The notes under the pieces are model-generated. The model was not told where the DNA came from and searched no databases. It saw only the letters and a list, made by a program, of their open reading frames with translations. A stretch of 32,625 bases of DNA, taken from the IMG/VR virus record IMGVR_UViG_3300005264_000031, positions 1 to 32,625 of that record. One strand, given 5' to 3'. This document shows, one piece after another, positions 22,697 through 30,586 of this stretch. The position numbers and the translations under genes were made by a program. How positions within the stretch are numbered: position 1 is the first letter of the stretch; every line of letters begins with the position of its first letter. This stretch comes from a virus.

Positions 22697-22828
22697 TTAG
22701 ATTTGGAAGTACCGGTAGATGACCCGCCGTATCCACCACTTGCTGTGGTACGGCTGCATCTTACCGCAAGTCTCACACACATCCGGCCTGCGGGGTTGGG
22801 GTTTGAAGGTGTGTCCCTTAGTTGCCAT
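22697..22828 (-). CDS. Small 43-residue peptide with a CxxC pair
   Basis: It reads MATKGHTFKPQPRRPDVCET and CGKMQPYHSKWWIRRVIYRY, with CETC and a basic, aromatic C-terminus. GGGAG precedes the ATG by six bases; an in-frame ATG at 22849 is also possible. It is too short for many callers. P2 lies directly upstream and the lipoprotein follows after 40 bases, so they form one unit. Confidence 0.6.
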   Translation of the reverse strand: MATKGHTFKPQPRRPDVCETCGKMQPYHSKWWIRRVIYRYFQI

Positions 22829-22852
22829 GTTGTCTCCCTTGTTGTTCATGTT

Positions 22853-22908
22853 TATAATTATAGCGATACTAGCGGGGAGGTCAAGGGCAAATCGGGATTT
22901 ATTTTCGA
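22853..22908 (-). promoter_or_regulatory. Strong sigma-70-type promoter P2
   Basis: On the minus strand -35 TTGACC (22879-22884) and a consensus -10 TATAAT (22857-22862) are 16 bases apart, with an upstream A/T-rich TCGAAAATAAAT block (22897-22908). CCCTTGACCTCCCCG and the TCGAAAAT block are shared with P1. TATAATTATA at the -10 is palindromic. It drives the 43-aa peptide and lipoprotein. Confidence 0.85.
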
Positions 22909-22930
22909 TTTCTTTGGGGGGAAGGAAGGG

Positions 22931-23626
22931 TCAGGCGGAGAGGATGTCGAGGATGTCCCACTTCTTGAACTTGGGCACAGGCGGAGCCACAAACCCGAGG
23001 TCGCATCCCAAGAACCTGCGACTGCAACTCAGGGCCGCTGTGAGGACGCTGTAGCCGCCCGCAGCAGGGTCCAGCACTATATCCCCTTCCAGGGTCACGG
23101 CCTCTATTAGAGCCCGCTGTAGGCGCTCAGGTTTGGCGTGTGGGTGCCCGCCCCTGATAGCCCTCTCCGGCCACACATCAGGGATGTTGTGTTTGGTCCA
23201 CACACCCTTGGCCCGTTTGGGAGATTTTTGGAGCACAACCAGGTACTCGGCCTGTCTGCGGGTTCGGTAACCCATCCCGAACAGGCACTTGTCCCAGGTG
23301 ATGAGGTCCACGCGGTTCAAGGTGCCGAGCCCTGCAAGCAGGTCTTGGAGTTCTCCGGAGACCAGGATGAACTTGTCAATCCACAAGAACAGGTGGCCGC
23401 TGGGTTGCAGCACCCTCTCGATGTGGGTGAGGAACTCCCTGATGGCGGCCGTGTCCATTTGAACGAGACGAACACGACCCTGTTGTCGAGCACCTTCGTT
23501 ACCGTAAGATAATTTGTCGAGGATGCCCCGGTACTGAGGGTCAAAAAATATCGCCGGGATGGTCCCGGTCTCTACCTGAGCAAGTAGGTCGAGGCCATTC
23601 ATTTCCTGTGTGGTGTTGTATTTCAC
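22931..23626 (-). CDS. DNA methyltransferase, catalytic (DPQY) protein
   Basis: The 231-residue protein begins MKYNTTQEMNGLDLLAQVET at a GTG that overlaps the previous stop (GTGA). It has FFDPQYRG (residues 27-34, the DPPY-type catalytic motif IV), HPHAKP (161-166) and VLDPAAGGYSV (184-194, SAM motif I). FLGCDLG (205-211) follows. Motif order (IV then I) suggests the beta class of N4/N6 methyltransferases. It lacks a recognisable target-recognition domain; two upstream ORFs may supply one. Confidence 0.8.
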   Translation of the reverse strand: MKYNTTQEMNGLDLLAQVETGTIPAIFFDPQYRGILDKLSYGNEGARQQGRVRLVQMDTAAIREFLTHIERVLQPSGHLFLWIDKFILVSGELQDLLAGLGTLNRVDLITWDKCLFGMGYRTRRQAEYLVVLQKSPKRAKGVWTKHNIPDVWPERAIRGGHPHAKPERLQRALIEAVTLEGDIVLDPAAGGYSVLTAALSCSRRFLGCDLGFVAPPVPKFKKWDILDILSA

Positions 23627-24102
23627 GGCAGCACCTTGAAGTACCTGCTTGCCCCCACAAAATCCCCATTCAACTCAGCCACAGGGCACCCAGGGACACA
23701 ATCCCAATCCGGCACGGTCTCTTTGCCGGATGCGTCGGCGTATCCGGCAGGTGGGCGTGGCCTGGAGTCGGAGCCGTACACCTGTTTGCTGCGACCTTCC
23801 GGGTGGCCCTGGAAGTTGGTGCCCCTGACCTTCTTCTCCCCGACCAGATCGCACTCAGGGAGATGTTGGAGAATTAAATTTGTGGGGAAGCGTCCCCCGG
23901 AATTCTGCGGGTTGATCACCCGGTTGACCACCCCGTAGAGAGGGGAGTTGGTACGGGACGGACCGAGTGACCTGTCGGGACCCTGGGGTCCGGAGATCCG
24001 GCACCCGTCGATGTTCAGCACCCCCGTCCCGTGTTTGAGAACGTTGGCCGCCACCGAGTTACCCGCTGCAAGAGGCTTACGAGCTATGTGGATGACGATC
24101 AT
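23623..24102 (-). CDS. Methyltransferase-related fragment B
   Basis: The 159-residue protein starts at MIVIHIARKPLAAGNSVAAN, an ATG overlapping the previous stop. It contains VLKHGTGVLNIDGCRISGP and GRFPTNLIL, segments found in the middle of phage DNA methyltransferases, and ends FVGASRYFKVLP. It lacks DPPY and SAM motifs. It closely resembles fragment A just upstream, so it is one of a tandem pair. Probably a recognition subunit or remnant. Confidence 0.65.
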   Translation of the reverse strand: MIVIHIARKPLAAGNSVAANVLKHGTGVLNIDGCRISGPQGPDRSLGPSRTNSPLYGVVNRVINPQNSGGRFPTNLILQHLPECDLVGEKKVRGTNFQGHPEGRSKQVYGSDSRPRPPAGYADASGKETVPDWDCVPGCPVAELNGDFVGASRYFKVLP

Positions 24103-24407
24103 GGGGTCACTTTGAAATATTTTGGGAACTGGGACGAAGCCTCCTGTGTCAGGATCAAATTTGTGGGGAAGCGTCCCATGATTCCCGAGCCGGAGGCGGC
24201 GTGGTAGGTCACACCGAAGGCCGTGCCCGCTCGGTCGGGGTGACCCTGACACCGACCCTGCTCGTCCCGACGATTACAGGTGGTGCCACCCCCCTCTTCC
24301 CCAATCCGACACCCGTCGATGTTCAAACCGCCTGTCCCATGCTCGGTGACGTTGGCGGCCACGGTGGGTTCCGAGAGGGGTTTCCTGGCTACGTGGATGA
24401 CGATCAA
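24099..24407 (-). CDS. Methyltransferase-related fragment A, TTG start
   Basis: This 102-residue protein is best started at a TTG (overlap TTGA with the amidase stop) with GGAGG five bases upstream. It reads LIVIHVARKPLSEPTVAANV then TEHGTGGLNIDGCRIG and ends GRFPTNLILTQEASSQ. It is a shorter copy of fragment B. No catalytic motif is present. The TTG aligns with the ATG of fragment B, which supports the start. Confidence 0.65.
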   Translation of the reverse strand: MIVIHVARKPLSEPTVAANVTEHGTGGLNIDGCRIGEEGGGTTCNRRDEQGRCQGHPDRAGTAFGVTYHAASGSGIMGRFPTNLILTQEASSQFPKYFKVTP

Positions 24408-24868
24408 GGCAACCTCCAAACAATCCCGGCACAAGACAGGGCACGGACGAACCTCTCATCGAACCCCGGCCCTGGATCCTTCTTCTTGGGGTTCAAATCG
24501 CTGTGGCGACACCACCCTGACAGGTTCCCGTTGGCGGCAATTTGAAGGGCTGCAATGGCACGGGCGAATTCGACCAGCTCCGAGACGGACCGTGGGTCCT
24601 TATCCCAAGGGCCAGGCATCTCTAGCCCCCACCAATCGTTGGCCCTGGAAGCGTGTTGGGCTCTCAGATCGAGGGGAACTTGCTGGACCAACTCCCCGTG
24701 GGTGGAAGACCAGGATAAGTGACAACTGTATTTGTTCCGGGCGAGCCACTCGGCAACCCCCGCCCCCACGGCACCTGAGTGGATCACGATTCCGGTGGGG
24801 GTTTTGAGAGGTTTGAATTTGGGGATTTCGGAATCCGGGTATTGGATGAAGCCAGGTAGCCAGATCAT
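24404..24868 (-). CDS. Endolysin: N-acetylmuramoyl-L-alanine amidase (Amidase_2)
   Basis: The 154-residue protein has the amidase-2 pattern: GIVIHSGAVG (His30, zinc), SCHLSWSSTHGELVQQVPLD, WGLEMPGPWD and RHSDLNPKKKDPGPGF (His122, Lys129/130 and Asp131 in the place of the usual Cys). It should cut the amide bond between muramic acid and the peptide stem. No signal peptide is visible, so a holin would release it. A holin candidate lies at 25103. It overlaps fragment A by four bases. Confidence 0.88.
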   Translation of the reverse strand: MIWLPGFIQYPDSEIPKFKPLKTPTGIVIHSGAVGAGVAEWLARNKYSCHLSWSSTHGELVQQVPLDLRAQHASRANDWWGLEMPGPWDKDPRSVSELVEFARAIAALQIAANGNLSGWCRHSDLNPKKKDPGPGFDERFVRALSCAGIVWRLP

Positions 24869-25106
24869 TACAATGCCCCCGACGTTCGATCTGATTCCGG
24901 ACCCATCCCGCGTCCAAATTCAAAGAGTCACAGATCCAAACAAAACACCCCGGATCCGTGGATTCCGTGTGCAGCCAGTGGCGTGCCGACGCTGCGACGG
25001 CCACGACTTTTGATCGTGTGTTTTTGGCCGCCTGCCGGAGGACCGCGACCCACAGATTTACACACGGGTCGAGGTCGACATCTGTCGTGTTGCGACGGTC
25101 CCTCAT
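24600..25106 (-). CDS. Phage hypothetical protein; true end probably near 24868
   Basis: The first about 82 residues look like a compact protein (DLDPCVNLWVAVLRQAAKNT, then GCFVWICDSLNLDAGWVRNQ), a pattern I know from phage genomes but whose function is unknown. The start overlaps the holin stop and has AGGGG upstream. As sequenced, the frame continues 267 bases across the amidase gene. One extra G in a run of five (24876-24880) would instead give ERRGAL followed by TAATG, coupled to the amidase start. So the long form may be a one-base assembly or mutation artefact. Confidence 0.55.
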   Translation of the reverse strand: MRDRRNTTDVDLDPCVNLWVAVLRQAAKNTRSKVVAVAASARHWLHTESTDPGCFVWICDSLNLDAGWVRNQIERRGHCNDLATWLHPIPGFRNPQIQTSQNPHRNRDPLRCRGGGGCRVARPEQIQLSLILVFHPRGVGPASSPRSESPTRFQGQRLVGARDAWPLG

Positions 25107-25330
25107 TCTTGCCCCTCAGCGCCCTTCTCAGGCGCTTTGGGTGCCGGGGAACCCCACAGGATACCTGACGAGGTCAACGTCCGCAGGAGAGCCATCAGGG
25201 CCGCTGAGACGACCCCTGTGGCCGTGGTGCGGGTCAACTCACCTGCGAGGTAAGCTTCGACCAACGTGAGCAGGAGGATAAGCACTGCCGTCCATAGGGT
25301 CTTACTGCGTAGTGGGTGTTTGGTGGGCAT
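25103..25330 (-). CDS. Holin candidate
   Basis: The chosen start (75 residues; GGAG eight bases upstream) gives a short basic N-terminus, two hydrophobic segments (TLWTAVLILLLTLVEAYLAG and TATGVVSAALMALLRTLTSS) and a polar C-terminus, the usual small holin layout. It lies four genes upstream of the amidase in the same leftward unit. It would form the membrane hole that releases the endolysin. Confidence 0.7.
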   Translation of the reverse strand: MPTKHPLRSKTLWTAVLILLLTLVEAYLAGELTRTTATGVVSAALMALLRTLTSSGILWGSPAPKAPEKGAEGQE

Positions 25331-25344
25331 GGTAGGTCTCCGTG

Positions 25345-25614
25345 TCATGGTTGTGTGTTGTGCAGCAGCCGCCAGTGTGTGGCGTCGACACAGTAGGTCC
25401 ACCCGGACCACACCTTCCCGTCCTCAAAAATGGCCACATCGGGCCGATCCCAGTCTTTATGCCAGGTCAGGATCAGGACGCCGTCCGGTGGCATCTCGCG
25501 GGACGCAAGGTGCCACTCCTCGTTGTCGGGCAGCACGCAACCGTCAGGCACGAGGATCTCGATGGCACTGCATGTTGAGCAGTTATACAGGCCGTGCGGA
25601 GTGCATAGGGTCAT
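25345..25614 (-). CDS. DUF551-like small protein
   Basis: The 89-residue protein starts with GGAG eight to nine bases upstream. It reads MTLCTPHGLYNCSTCSAIEI and then MPPDGVLILTWHKDWDRPDV and VWSGWTYCVDATHWRLL. The order MPP-D-G-V-L-I-L-T-W, then W, then T-H-W fits DUF551-type proteins, which are common in phages. Role unknown; a CxxC pair is present. Confidence 0.65.
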   Translation of the reverse strand: MTLCTPHGLYNCSTCSAIEILVPDGCVLPDNEEWHLASREMPPDGVLILTWHKDWDRPDVAIFEDGKVWSGWTYCVDATHWRLLHNTQP

Positions 25615-25677
25615 GGGGTGGTCTCCGATTAGGTTACACGGAGATCGTACCCGGAGAGGAGGGGAACTACAAGGGGG

Positions 25678-26016
25678 TTACACCGTTGCCAGGTACGCCT
25701 CGTTTGTACCCGGATTATAATGGATCTGGTATTCCACCTCGTTGGAATCCGTCAGGGTGAAGCCATCCTGACTGAGCGTGCAGTCTTGGATCGTGGTGTT
25801 GTCGGCGCTGGACACCCCACAACGTTCCGACCAGGAAGGGACGCTCTCGACGAGTTCCCACTTCACCTTGCCGTCTCCGTCCGAGATGGCGTGGAGGTAG
25901 AAGACGTCCTGCGGGGGCGCAGTGTCCTGGTAGCCTCCGTCACTGTAGGTCCAGTTGTGCAGGCAGTGCATGACTGCGGTGGGCATCTTGGGTACGGGTG
26001 ATTGACCGTTTGCCAT
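25678..26016 (-). CDS. Hypothetical protein with GAGG ribosome site
   Basis: The 112-residue protein begins MANGQSPVPKMPTAVMHCLH and is followed by NWTYSDGGYQDTAPPQDVFY and beta-like strands, ending QIHYNPGTNEAYLATV. The open frame extends upstream but only through another gene. No family recognised. Position in the lysis/late unit is its only context. Confidence 0.6.
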   Translation of the reverse strand: MANGQSPVPKMPTAVMHCLHNWTYSDGGYQDTAPPQDVFYLHAISDGDGKVKWELVESVPSWSERCGVSSADNTTIQDCTLSQDGFTLTDSNEVEYQIHYNPGTNEAYLATV

Positions 26017-26021
26017 TCGTT

Positions 26022-26609
26022 CTACCTCTTCTGTGAGTTTGTTTGTGTTTTCAGGTACGGCACGAAGCCGCCCACCAACGTTATGAAGGTGATAGCATGG
26101 AACAGCCGCGGGCACAAAGCCCAGAAGGTTTGGGGGCGCAGGTGCAGCACCTGCGCCACGGACAACCCTGATGAGGTCGCCCCCAGAACTTGGCCCGGTC
26201 CCGGATCCTGACGGAGCCACCAAAGAATACCAACACCGGACCACCCAAGCCCGGCAAGTTCGAGCCACACGAACCTGAGAGAGAAGACACCCATCCATCT
26301 CTCCACACCCACGTAGTATCCGGCGGATGCCAAGGTGACGATGGTGGTGAGGCAGGCAACCAGGAGCGTCCAGCGGCCCCGGTGAATGGCCAGAACGTGC
26401 GCCTGGTACCAGGACACCTGTAGAGCGTCCAGGGCCATCCAGACGACGAGAGAGGCCCCTGTGTGGGGGAGAAGCGTCCACCGTAGCGTATCACTCAACC
26501 AAATCCAGGTAAGAAGAATGAACAGCGGGCCGTCCTTGTTGAGGATATCCCACCGCAGGAAGGCGAGAACGGCCGGAATTCCAAGAAGTAGCAGGGAGAG
26601 GAAATCCAC
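26022..26609 (-). CDS. Membrane protein with about six spans
   Basis: This 195-residue protein is strongly hydrophobic, with about six predicted spans (e.g. FLSLLLLGIPAVLAFLRW near the start, WTLLVACLTTIVTLASAGYY, and ITFITLVGGFVPYL near the end). Basic loops between spans suggest an inner membrane location. It is not a typical small holin. It could assist lysis or modify the membrane. Confidence 0.65.
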   Translation of the reverse strand: MDFLSLLLLGIPAVLAFLRWDILNKDGPLFILLTWIWLSDTLRWTLLPHTGASLVVWMALDALQVSWYQAHVLAIHRGRWTLLVACLTTIVTLASAGYYVGVERWMGVFSLRFVWLELAGLGWSGVGILWWLRQDPGPGQVLGATSSGLSVAQVLHLRPQTFWALCPRLFHAITFITLVGGFVPYLKTQTNSQKR

Positions 26610-26610
26610 G

Positions 26611-26958
26611 TTATTTGGAGGCTTGCTCGACGGCGGGCCAGAACTTCACGAGGGCCGTCAACACCGTGCCCAACAAGACCAACAAAGCAACGATAACCGA
26701 GGTCTTCATTTTGGCCTCACGATCCTTCCTTGCCAGGACTTCCTTGAGCCGATCTTCCCTGGCCTTGGCTTCTTCCGCCTCCCTCTTGTCCACCCGTTTG
26801 ATCACCCGATCAAACCCCGCCTCCATCACTCCCTCCAGGTTCTCCTGACCCTGTTCGAGCAGGGCAGTCGCCGTTTTTAACTCGGCAATATCACTCTCTG
26901 CTGTCTTCAGGCGTGTTTTGATCTCTTCCAGTGCTTCCGCTGCTTCTTCAGGTGGCAT
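26611..26958 (-). CDS. XhlA-like coiled-coil membrane protein
   Basis: The chosen start has GGAGGGG upstream; an earlier ATG at 27030 would add a charged lead. The protein has a coiled coil (EEIKTRLKTAESDIAELKTA, heptad-like), a charged stretch and one C-terminal membrane span (SVIVALLVLLGTVLTALVKF). This matches the haemolysin XhlA type, which anchors to the membrane and works with holin and amidase. It begins the lysis region. Confidence 0.65.
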   Translation of the reverse strand: MPPEEAAEALEEIKTRLKTAESDIAELKTATALLEQGQENLEGVMEAGFDRVIKRVDKREAEEAKAREDRLKEVLARKDREAKMKTSVIVALLVLLGTVLTALVKFWPAVEQASK

Positions 26959-27054
26959 GATAGATGTCCCCTCCCTTTGGGGTTGTTTGGGTTGTGCAAC
27001 ATTTTCCCGCTTTTCCCGCTTTTCATCCATCTGTCTTGCCACCCCTGATACGTG

Positions 27055-29649
27055 TCACTTCCAACTTACCGCTGTGATCTGAATAGCCTCCAGCACCACA
27101 CCACCTGCCAAGGTGTCCGGCGGGTCGTTCCCCACCCTGGAATCCCGAGACAGGGCAAAGGCCACAGTATTCCCAGGTACCAGGTCGCTGATATCGACCG
27201 ACCACTCGAAGGTTTGTGGGACTGAGGTAGTCCCCGCCGTCTGGACTATTGCAGTCGACGTCTCGGCCACGGTCCCGTCCATAGGGTCCCCAGGAACGTG
27301 CTTTGAGATCAGCAATTTCATCTCAAAATTCCCACCCGTGGTCTCAGGGTAAATATCGGCCTTGATTGTGAGGGGGTTTGAGGTGTCCGTCCCTTCCAAA
27401 ATTTCAAAGGCCCCGCCTGTCCCGTCCAGGGAGTTGTTGGTGAATTTGTTCCGAACAAAGCTCAGGACGATGGTGCTGCTGTAGTTCAGATCCTGTGACG
27501 TCGGGGTAAGGCCGTTGACCACCTGCATGGACGCCAGGTTATAGGCGTAGGGGAATGGTGGGCGGGCGGTTCCAAAATACTCATTGAACCCGTCGTTGTT
27601 GACCTCGAACCTGTGGGTGTGGCACTTGATTTGCTGGATGGTCGGGGCCGTCGTAATGCCCGTGACGATACGGAGGCGCACCCAGTATTTCGTGATCCCG
27701 TTCAGATCCTTGGTGGCCCAGGACGCCATGGTCATGTCGAACCGGGTTTGCTCGGATGCCGCACGTTCCAGGATGGTGTTGGCGTACTGCTCGTAGGGGT
27801 AATCCCCCTCGGTCGCCATGTGGTTCACCTCGACCCAGGCGGCACCGTTCCAAAATTCCAAAATGATCGCCCCGGCTCCAAGAACCATGGCGACCGTTGA
27901 ACTGATTTTGAGGCCGGGGAAGGTGTAGTCGGAACCCACATACATGCAGTTGCCCGCCGTGACACCGGGGAACGCCACGAAGGTGGACCCTGTGGGGCTT
28001 TGTGCCACGGAGGTTTGATCGGCCCACGTCCCAACTTCCAGGTTGGTGTTGGTGAAGGTGTTGACCCCCCAGAAGTAGCTGTCCCCACCACCCAGACAGG
28101 ACTCTTGCGGGTTCTCTTTGGAACCGACGTGGAACTCACCCAGGACGTTGAAGCCCTCATCGCCTGCGGTGTCACTGAGCATGGACCCCAGGAGGGTGCC
28201 TGTCGCCATGCCGGTGATTTTCTCCGGGTGCATCCACGAACCGGACACGCTCAGGGATGATGTAGAAGCCTCAAGGACAGCATCCTCGGTGCAGTCCACA
28301 GCACCACCGGAGGTGAAGATAACGGTCCCATTTGCGCCGACCCGGATTCCTACGGCGGCGTTGTTGATTCCGACCCCTGCGGTCAAGACCTGAGCGCCGT
28401 TGCGACAGTTGATGCCGTTGGTGACGTTGGGGGACAAACAAGAACCCGGCTCCACGGCCATCACAGCACCTGCACCGTCCGCCAAAATCCAGTTGGTCAA
28501 GGTGGGGCTGTCCGGGACCTGGAATCCTTCTACAGTGGTCTCGGTGCCAGCATCCGCCTGGATACCGGTGGTGCCTGAGCCGCCAGTGATGCTGCACTCC
28601 CGCAGAATAATCCCCAGGCCCCCTGACGAGGAGTTCCTCCACCCGATATCGCAGTCACGGGTCCGGCAGTCGTGAAGCTCACAGTCCTCGGAGCCGGCGG
28701 CGAAGACAAACCCGGAACTCCCGGAACCGCTGGCATCACGTACCTGGAGACCCACGATGTCCTGATCCTTGCCCAGGATCAAACCGTTTGACCCGGTGTT
28801 GTTGCAGGTCATTCGGGTGTTCTCGTGCCTTCCAGGACAGTCCATAGACACGTAATCCGGCAGGGTGACGGGATTGTCCTCGGCGTAGTCGCCGGGATAG
28901 ACGGTGACCAGAAGTCGGTTGTTTGACGCTGCGATGGTAGCCGCATGGGTCATGGCATCCTTGATGCTATCGAAGGAATAGTTGACCCCGGTGGTCGTGA
29001 CCTCAATCACGTTGTCGATGCGGTTATTGTGCCGGACGGACACGAAGATGGTTCCCGCTGAGGCATCGGACACCAGCACAGTACCGACTGAGACCACCTG
29101 GTTTGGGGTCACGGGAGGCACGTCCGTCAAATCTCCAGCTACCGAAGCATCCAGGTAGAGCATGTCCCCGATGCTGTAAGCCCCGGTGTTGATGTCCCGA
29201 ACCTGCCCTTGGACAGTGACAAGCCCTGTGGCATCAATGGTGATATCGGCGGTGGCAACCCCGATGGTCGCTTCCGAAGTGGCAAGGGCATCGGCTCTTG
29301 CCAGCGCCACGGACACGTTGCCGTTGAAGGCCCCGCTCAAATACACCACGTCGCCGTTGTTAATGACCCCGGCGGTCTTGTTGACGCACCTGACATGGAC
29401 TTCCTGGCCTACCTGGAGAATGACGTCCGTGACATCGGTGACAACGCTCAGGGTGTGATCGGAGGAATCCCAGTAGACCAGGCCCTCAGCGGGGGTGGGT
29501 GCGGGCAATCCGGTGGTCAGTTGGATATTCTGGAAGCTCGGTGTTGAAGTTGCGGACCCCTCAACCGTTGGGTCGGGATAGGTTCCACCGAGGCCGCCTC
29601 CGGCAGGACCGGAAGGTTTGCTCGACGGTGCTTTCCTCTGAATTCCCAT
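27055..29649 (-). CDS. Tail fibre/spike protein with beta-helix and fibre repeats
   Basis: The 864-residue protein has the GLGGTYPDPTV fibre motif near residue 18-30, a beta-rich region about 90-200, and a right-handed beta-helix-like region (about 230-480; e.g. GFVFAAGSEDCELHDCRTRD). Its C-terminal part (about 500-864) is a separate beta-rich head. It overlaps the small virion gene upstream (TAATG). By position (after gp48) it carries receptor binding, possibly polysaccharide cutting. No catalytic residues can be named. Confidence 0.8.
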   Translation of the reverse strand: MGIQRKAPSSKPSGPAGGGLGGTYPDPTVEGSATSTPSFQNIQLTTGLPAPTPAEGLVYWDSSDHTLSVVTDVTDVILQVGQEVHVRCVNKTAGVINNGDVVYLSGAFNGNVSVALARADALATSEATIGVATADITIDATGLVTVQGQVRDINTGAYSIGDMLYLDASVAGDLTDVPPVTPNQVVSVGTVLVSDASAGTIFVSVRHNNRIDNVIEVTTTGVNYSFDSIKDAMTHAATIAASNNRLLVTVYPGDYAEDNPVTLPDYVSMDCPGRHENTRMTCNNTGSNGLILGKDQDIVGLQVRDASGSGSSGFVFAAGSEDCELHDCRTRDCDIGWRNSSSGGLGIILRECSITGGSGTTGIQADAGTETTVEGFQVPDSPTLTNWILADGAGAVMAVEPGSCLSPNVTNGINCRNGAQVLTAGVGINNAAVGIRVGANGTVIFTSGGAVDCTEDAVLEASTSSLSVSGSWMHPEKITGMATGTLLGSMLSDTAGDEGFNVLGEFHVGSKENPQESCLGGGDSYFWGVNTFTNTNLEVGTWADQTSVAQSPTGSTFVAFPGVTAGNCMYVGSDYTFPGLKISSTVAMVLGAGAIILEFWNGAAWVEVNHMATEGDYPYEQYANTILERAASEQTRFDMTMASWATKDLNGITKYWVRLRIVTGITTAPTIQQIKCHTHRFEVNNDGFNEYFGTARPPFPYAYNLASMQVVNGLTPTSQDLNYSSTIVLSFVRNKFTNNSLDGTGGAFEILEGTDTSNPLTIKADIYPETTGGNFEMKLLISKHVPGDPMDGTVAETSTAIVQTAGTTSVPQTFEWSVDISDLVPGNTVAFALSRDSRVGNDPPDTLAGGVVLEAIQITAVSWK

Positions 29650-30005
29650 TACTGGCTCCTCACCCGCCCCACAACAGTTGCCGCAAGAACACCATCGGCT
29701 GACACACGTTCAAAGGCGATATACCCATCATCCGCCCCGGTGACCACGACGTAGATGGTCGCCCCCGCCTCGATGATGAGGTTCTGGGCGGCTGTGGTAT
29801 GCAGGGCCACGGACTTGTCACCCTGGGCAACGTAAATGTCCTGTGCCCTGGCCCGAAGGGCGACCAGGATGGGGATATTTTTCTCCTCCCCCAACGTCGT
29901 GGGGGTGATGTCCAGTGTGTCCTCGGCGGCCAGGGAATCGGCAATGACGGTTGCTCCGATGACCGGGTTGTTGGAGAGCAGGTCCAGATCTCTTGCGTTG
30001 GGCAT
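29649..30005 (-). CDS. Small virion or fibre-associated protein
   Basis: The 118-residue protein begins MPNARDLDLLSNNPVIGATV and is beta-rich throughout (for example GATIYVVVTGADDGYIAFER). It overlaps the fibre start. Its size, place and strand pattern suggest a small structural or chaperone-like tail component. No family recognised. Confidence 0.6.
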   Translation of the reverse strand: MPNARDLDLLSNNPVIGATVIADSLAAEDTLDITPTTLGEEKNIPILVALRARAQDIYVAQGDKSVALHTTAAQNLIIEAGATIYVVVTGADDGYIAFERVSADGVLAATVVGRVRSQ

Positions 30006-30016
30006 TGTGTTTTTCC

Positions 30017-30586
30017 TTACGGGGTCGGGGTGATGGGCTGGTACTCGACCCGAACACCGTGGATCTGATCGTTAATGGTCGCCCCCGTGATCTCCACCCA
30101 GGACACCAGGTCATCTGTAAGGGTGTAAGGTGCTGCCGGAGTGAGAACGATGGAGTCGTAGCCACCGTTGTTGACGGCTGCTACCGGTCCGGCTTGAAGT
30201 GCGGAACCCACAGGCCCCGTGGCTGCGGTGTCGAACTTGACATCGTTCGTGTACAAATCCGCTACCATGCTAGGGACACCTGTGTTCTGGACCTTGACCA
30301 CCACCTCGTTGACGATGGATCCATTTCCGCTTTTGTGGTTGAGTCCCGTGAGGATGAACGAAATCTTCGAGGTTTGGACACAGATCCAAATCGGATGCAC
30401 TGTGGCGATGCTGTTATCCACCCAGTCCGCCACACCGGCAGTCTCCCTCACAACAGGGGGACCGAGAATGGCTTGCCGGATCCTGTGCAGGTCCACAATC
30501 CTGTCCTGCTCCTCGTTGTCCAGGTTCGAGGGAATAACAGCTCCCGCAGCAGCGGTTACGAGTTTTGCGTCAATCGGCCATACCAT
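30017..30586 (-). CDS. Tail-associated protein, unknown
   Basis: The 189-residue protein begins MVWPIDAKLVTAAAGAVIPS and contains beta strands, ending VEYQPITPTP. It overlaps the lipoprotein-like gene start (TAATG). Position between gp48 and the fibre suggests a fibre connector. Function not shown. Confidence 0.55.
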   Translation of the reverse strand: MVWPIDAKLVTAAAGAVIPSNLDNEEQDRIVDLHRIRQAILGPPVVRETAGVADWVDNSIATVHPIWICVQTSKISFILTGLNHKSGNGSIVNEVVVKVQNTGVPSMVADLYTNDVKFDTAATGPVGSALQAGPVAAVNNGGYDSIVLTPAAPYTLTDDLVSWVEITGATINDQIHGVRVEYQPITPTP

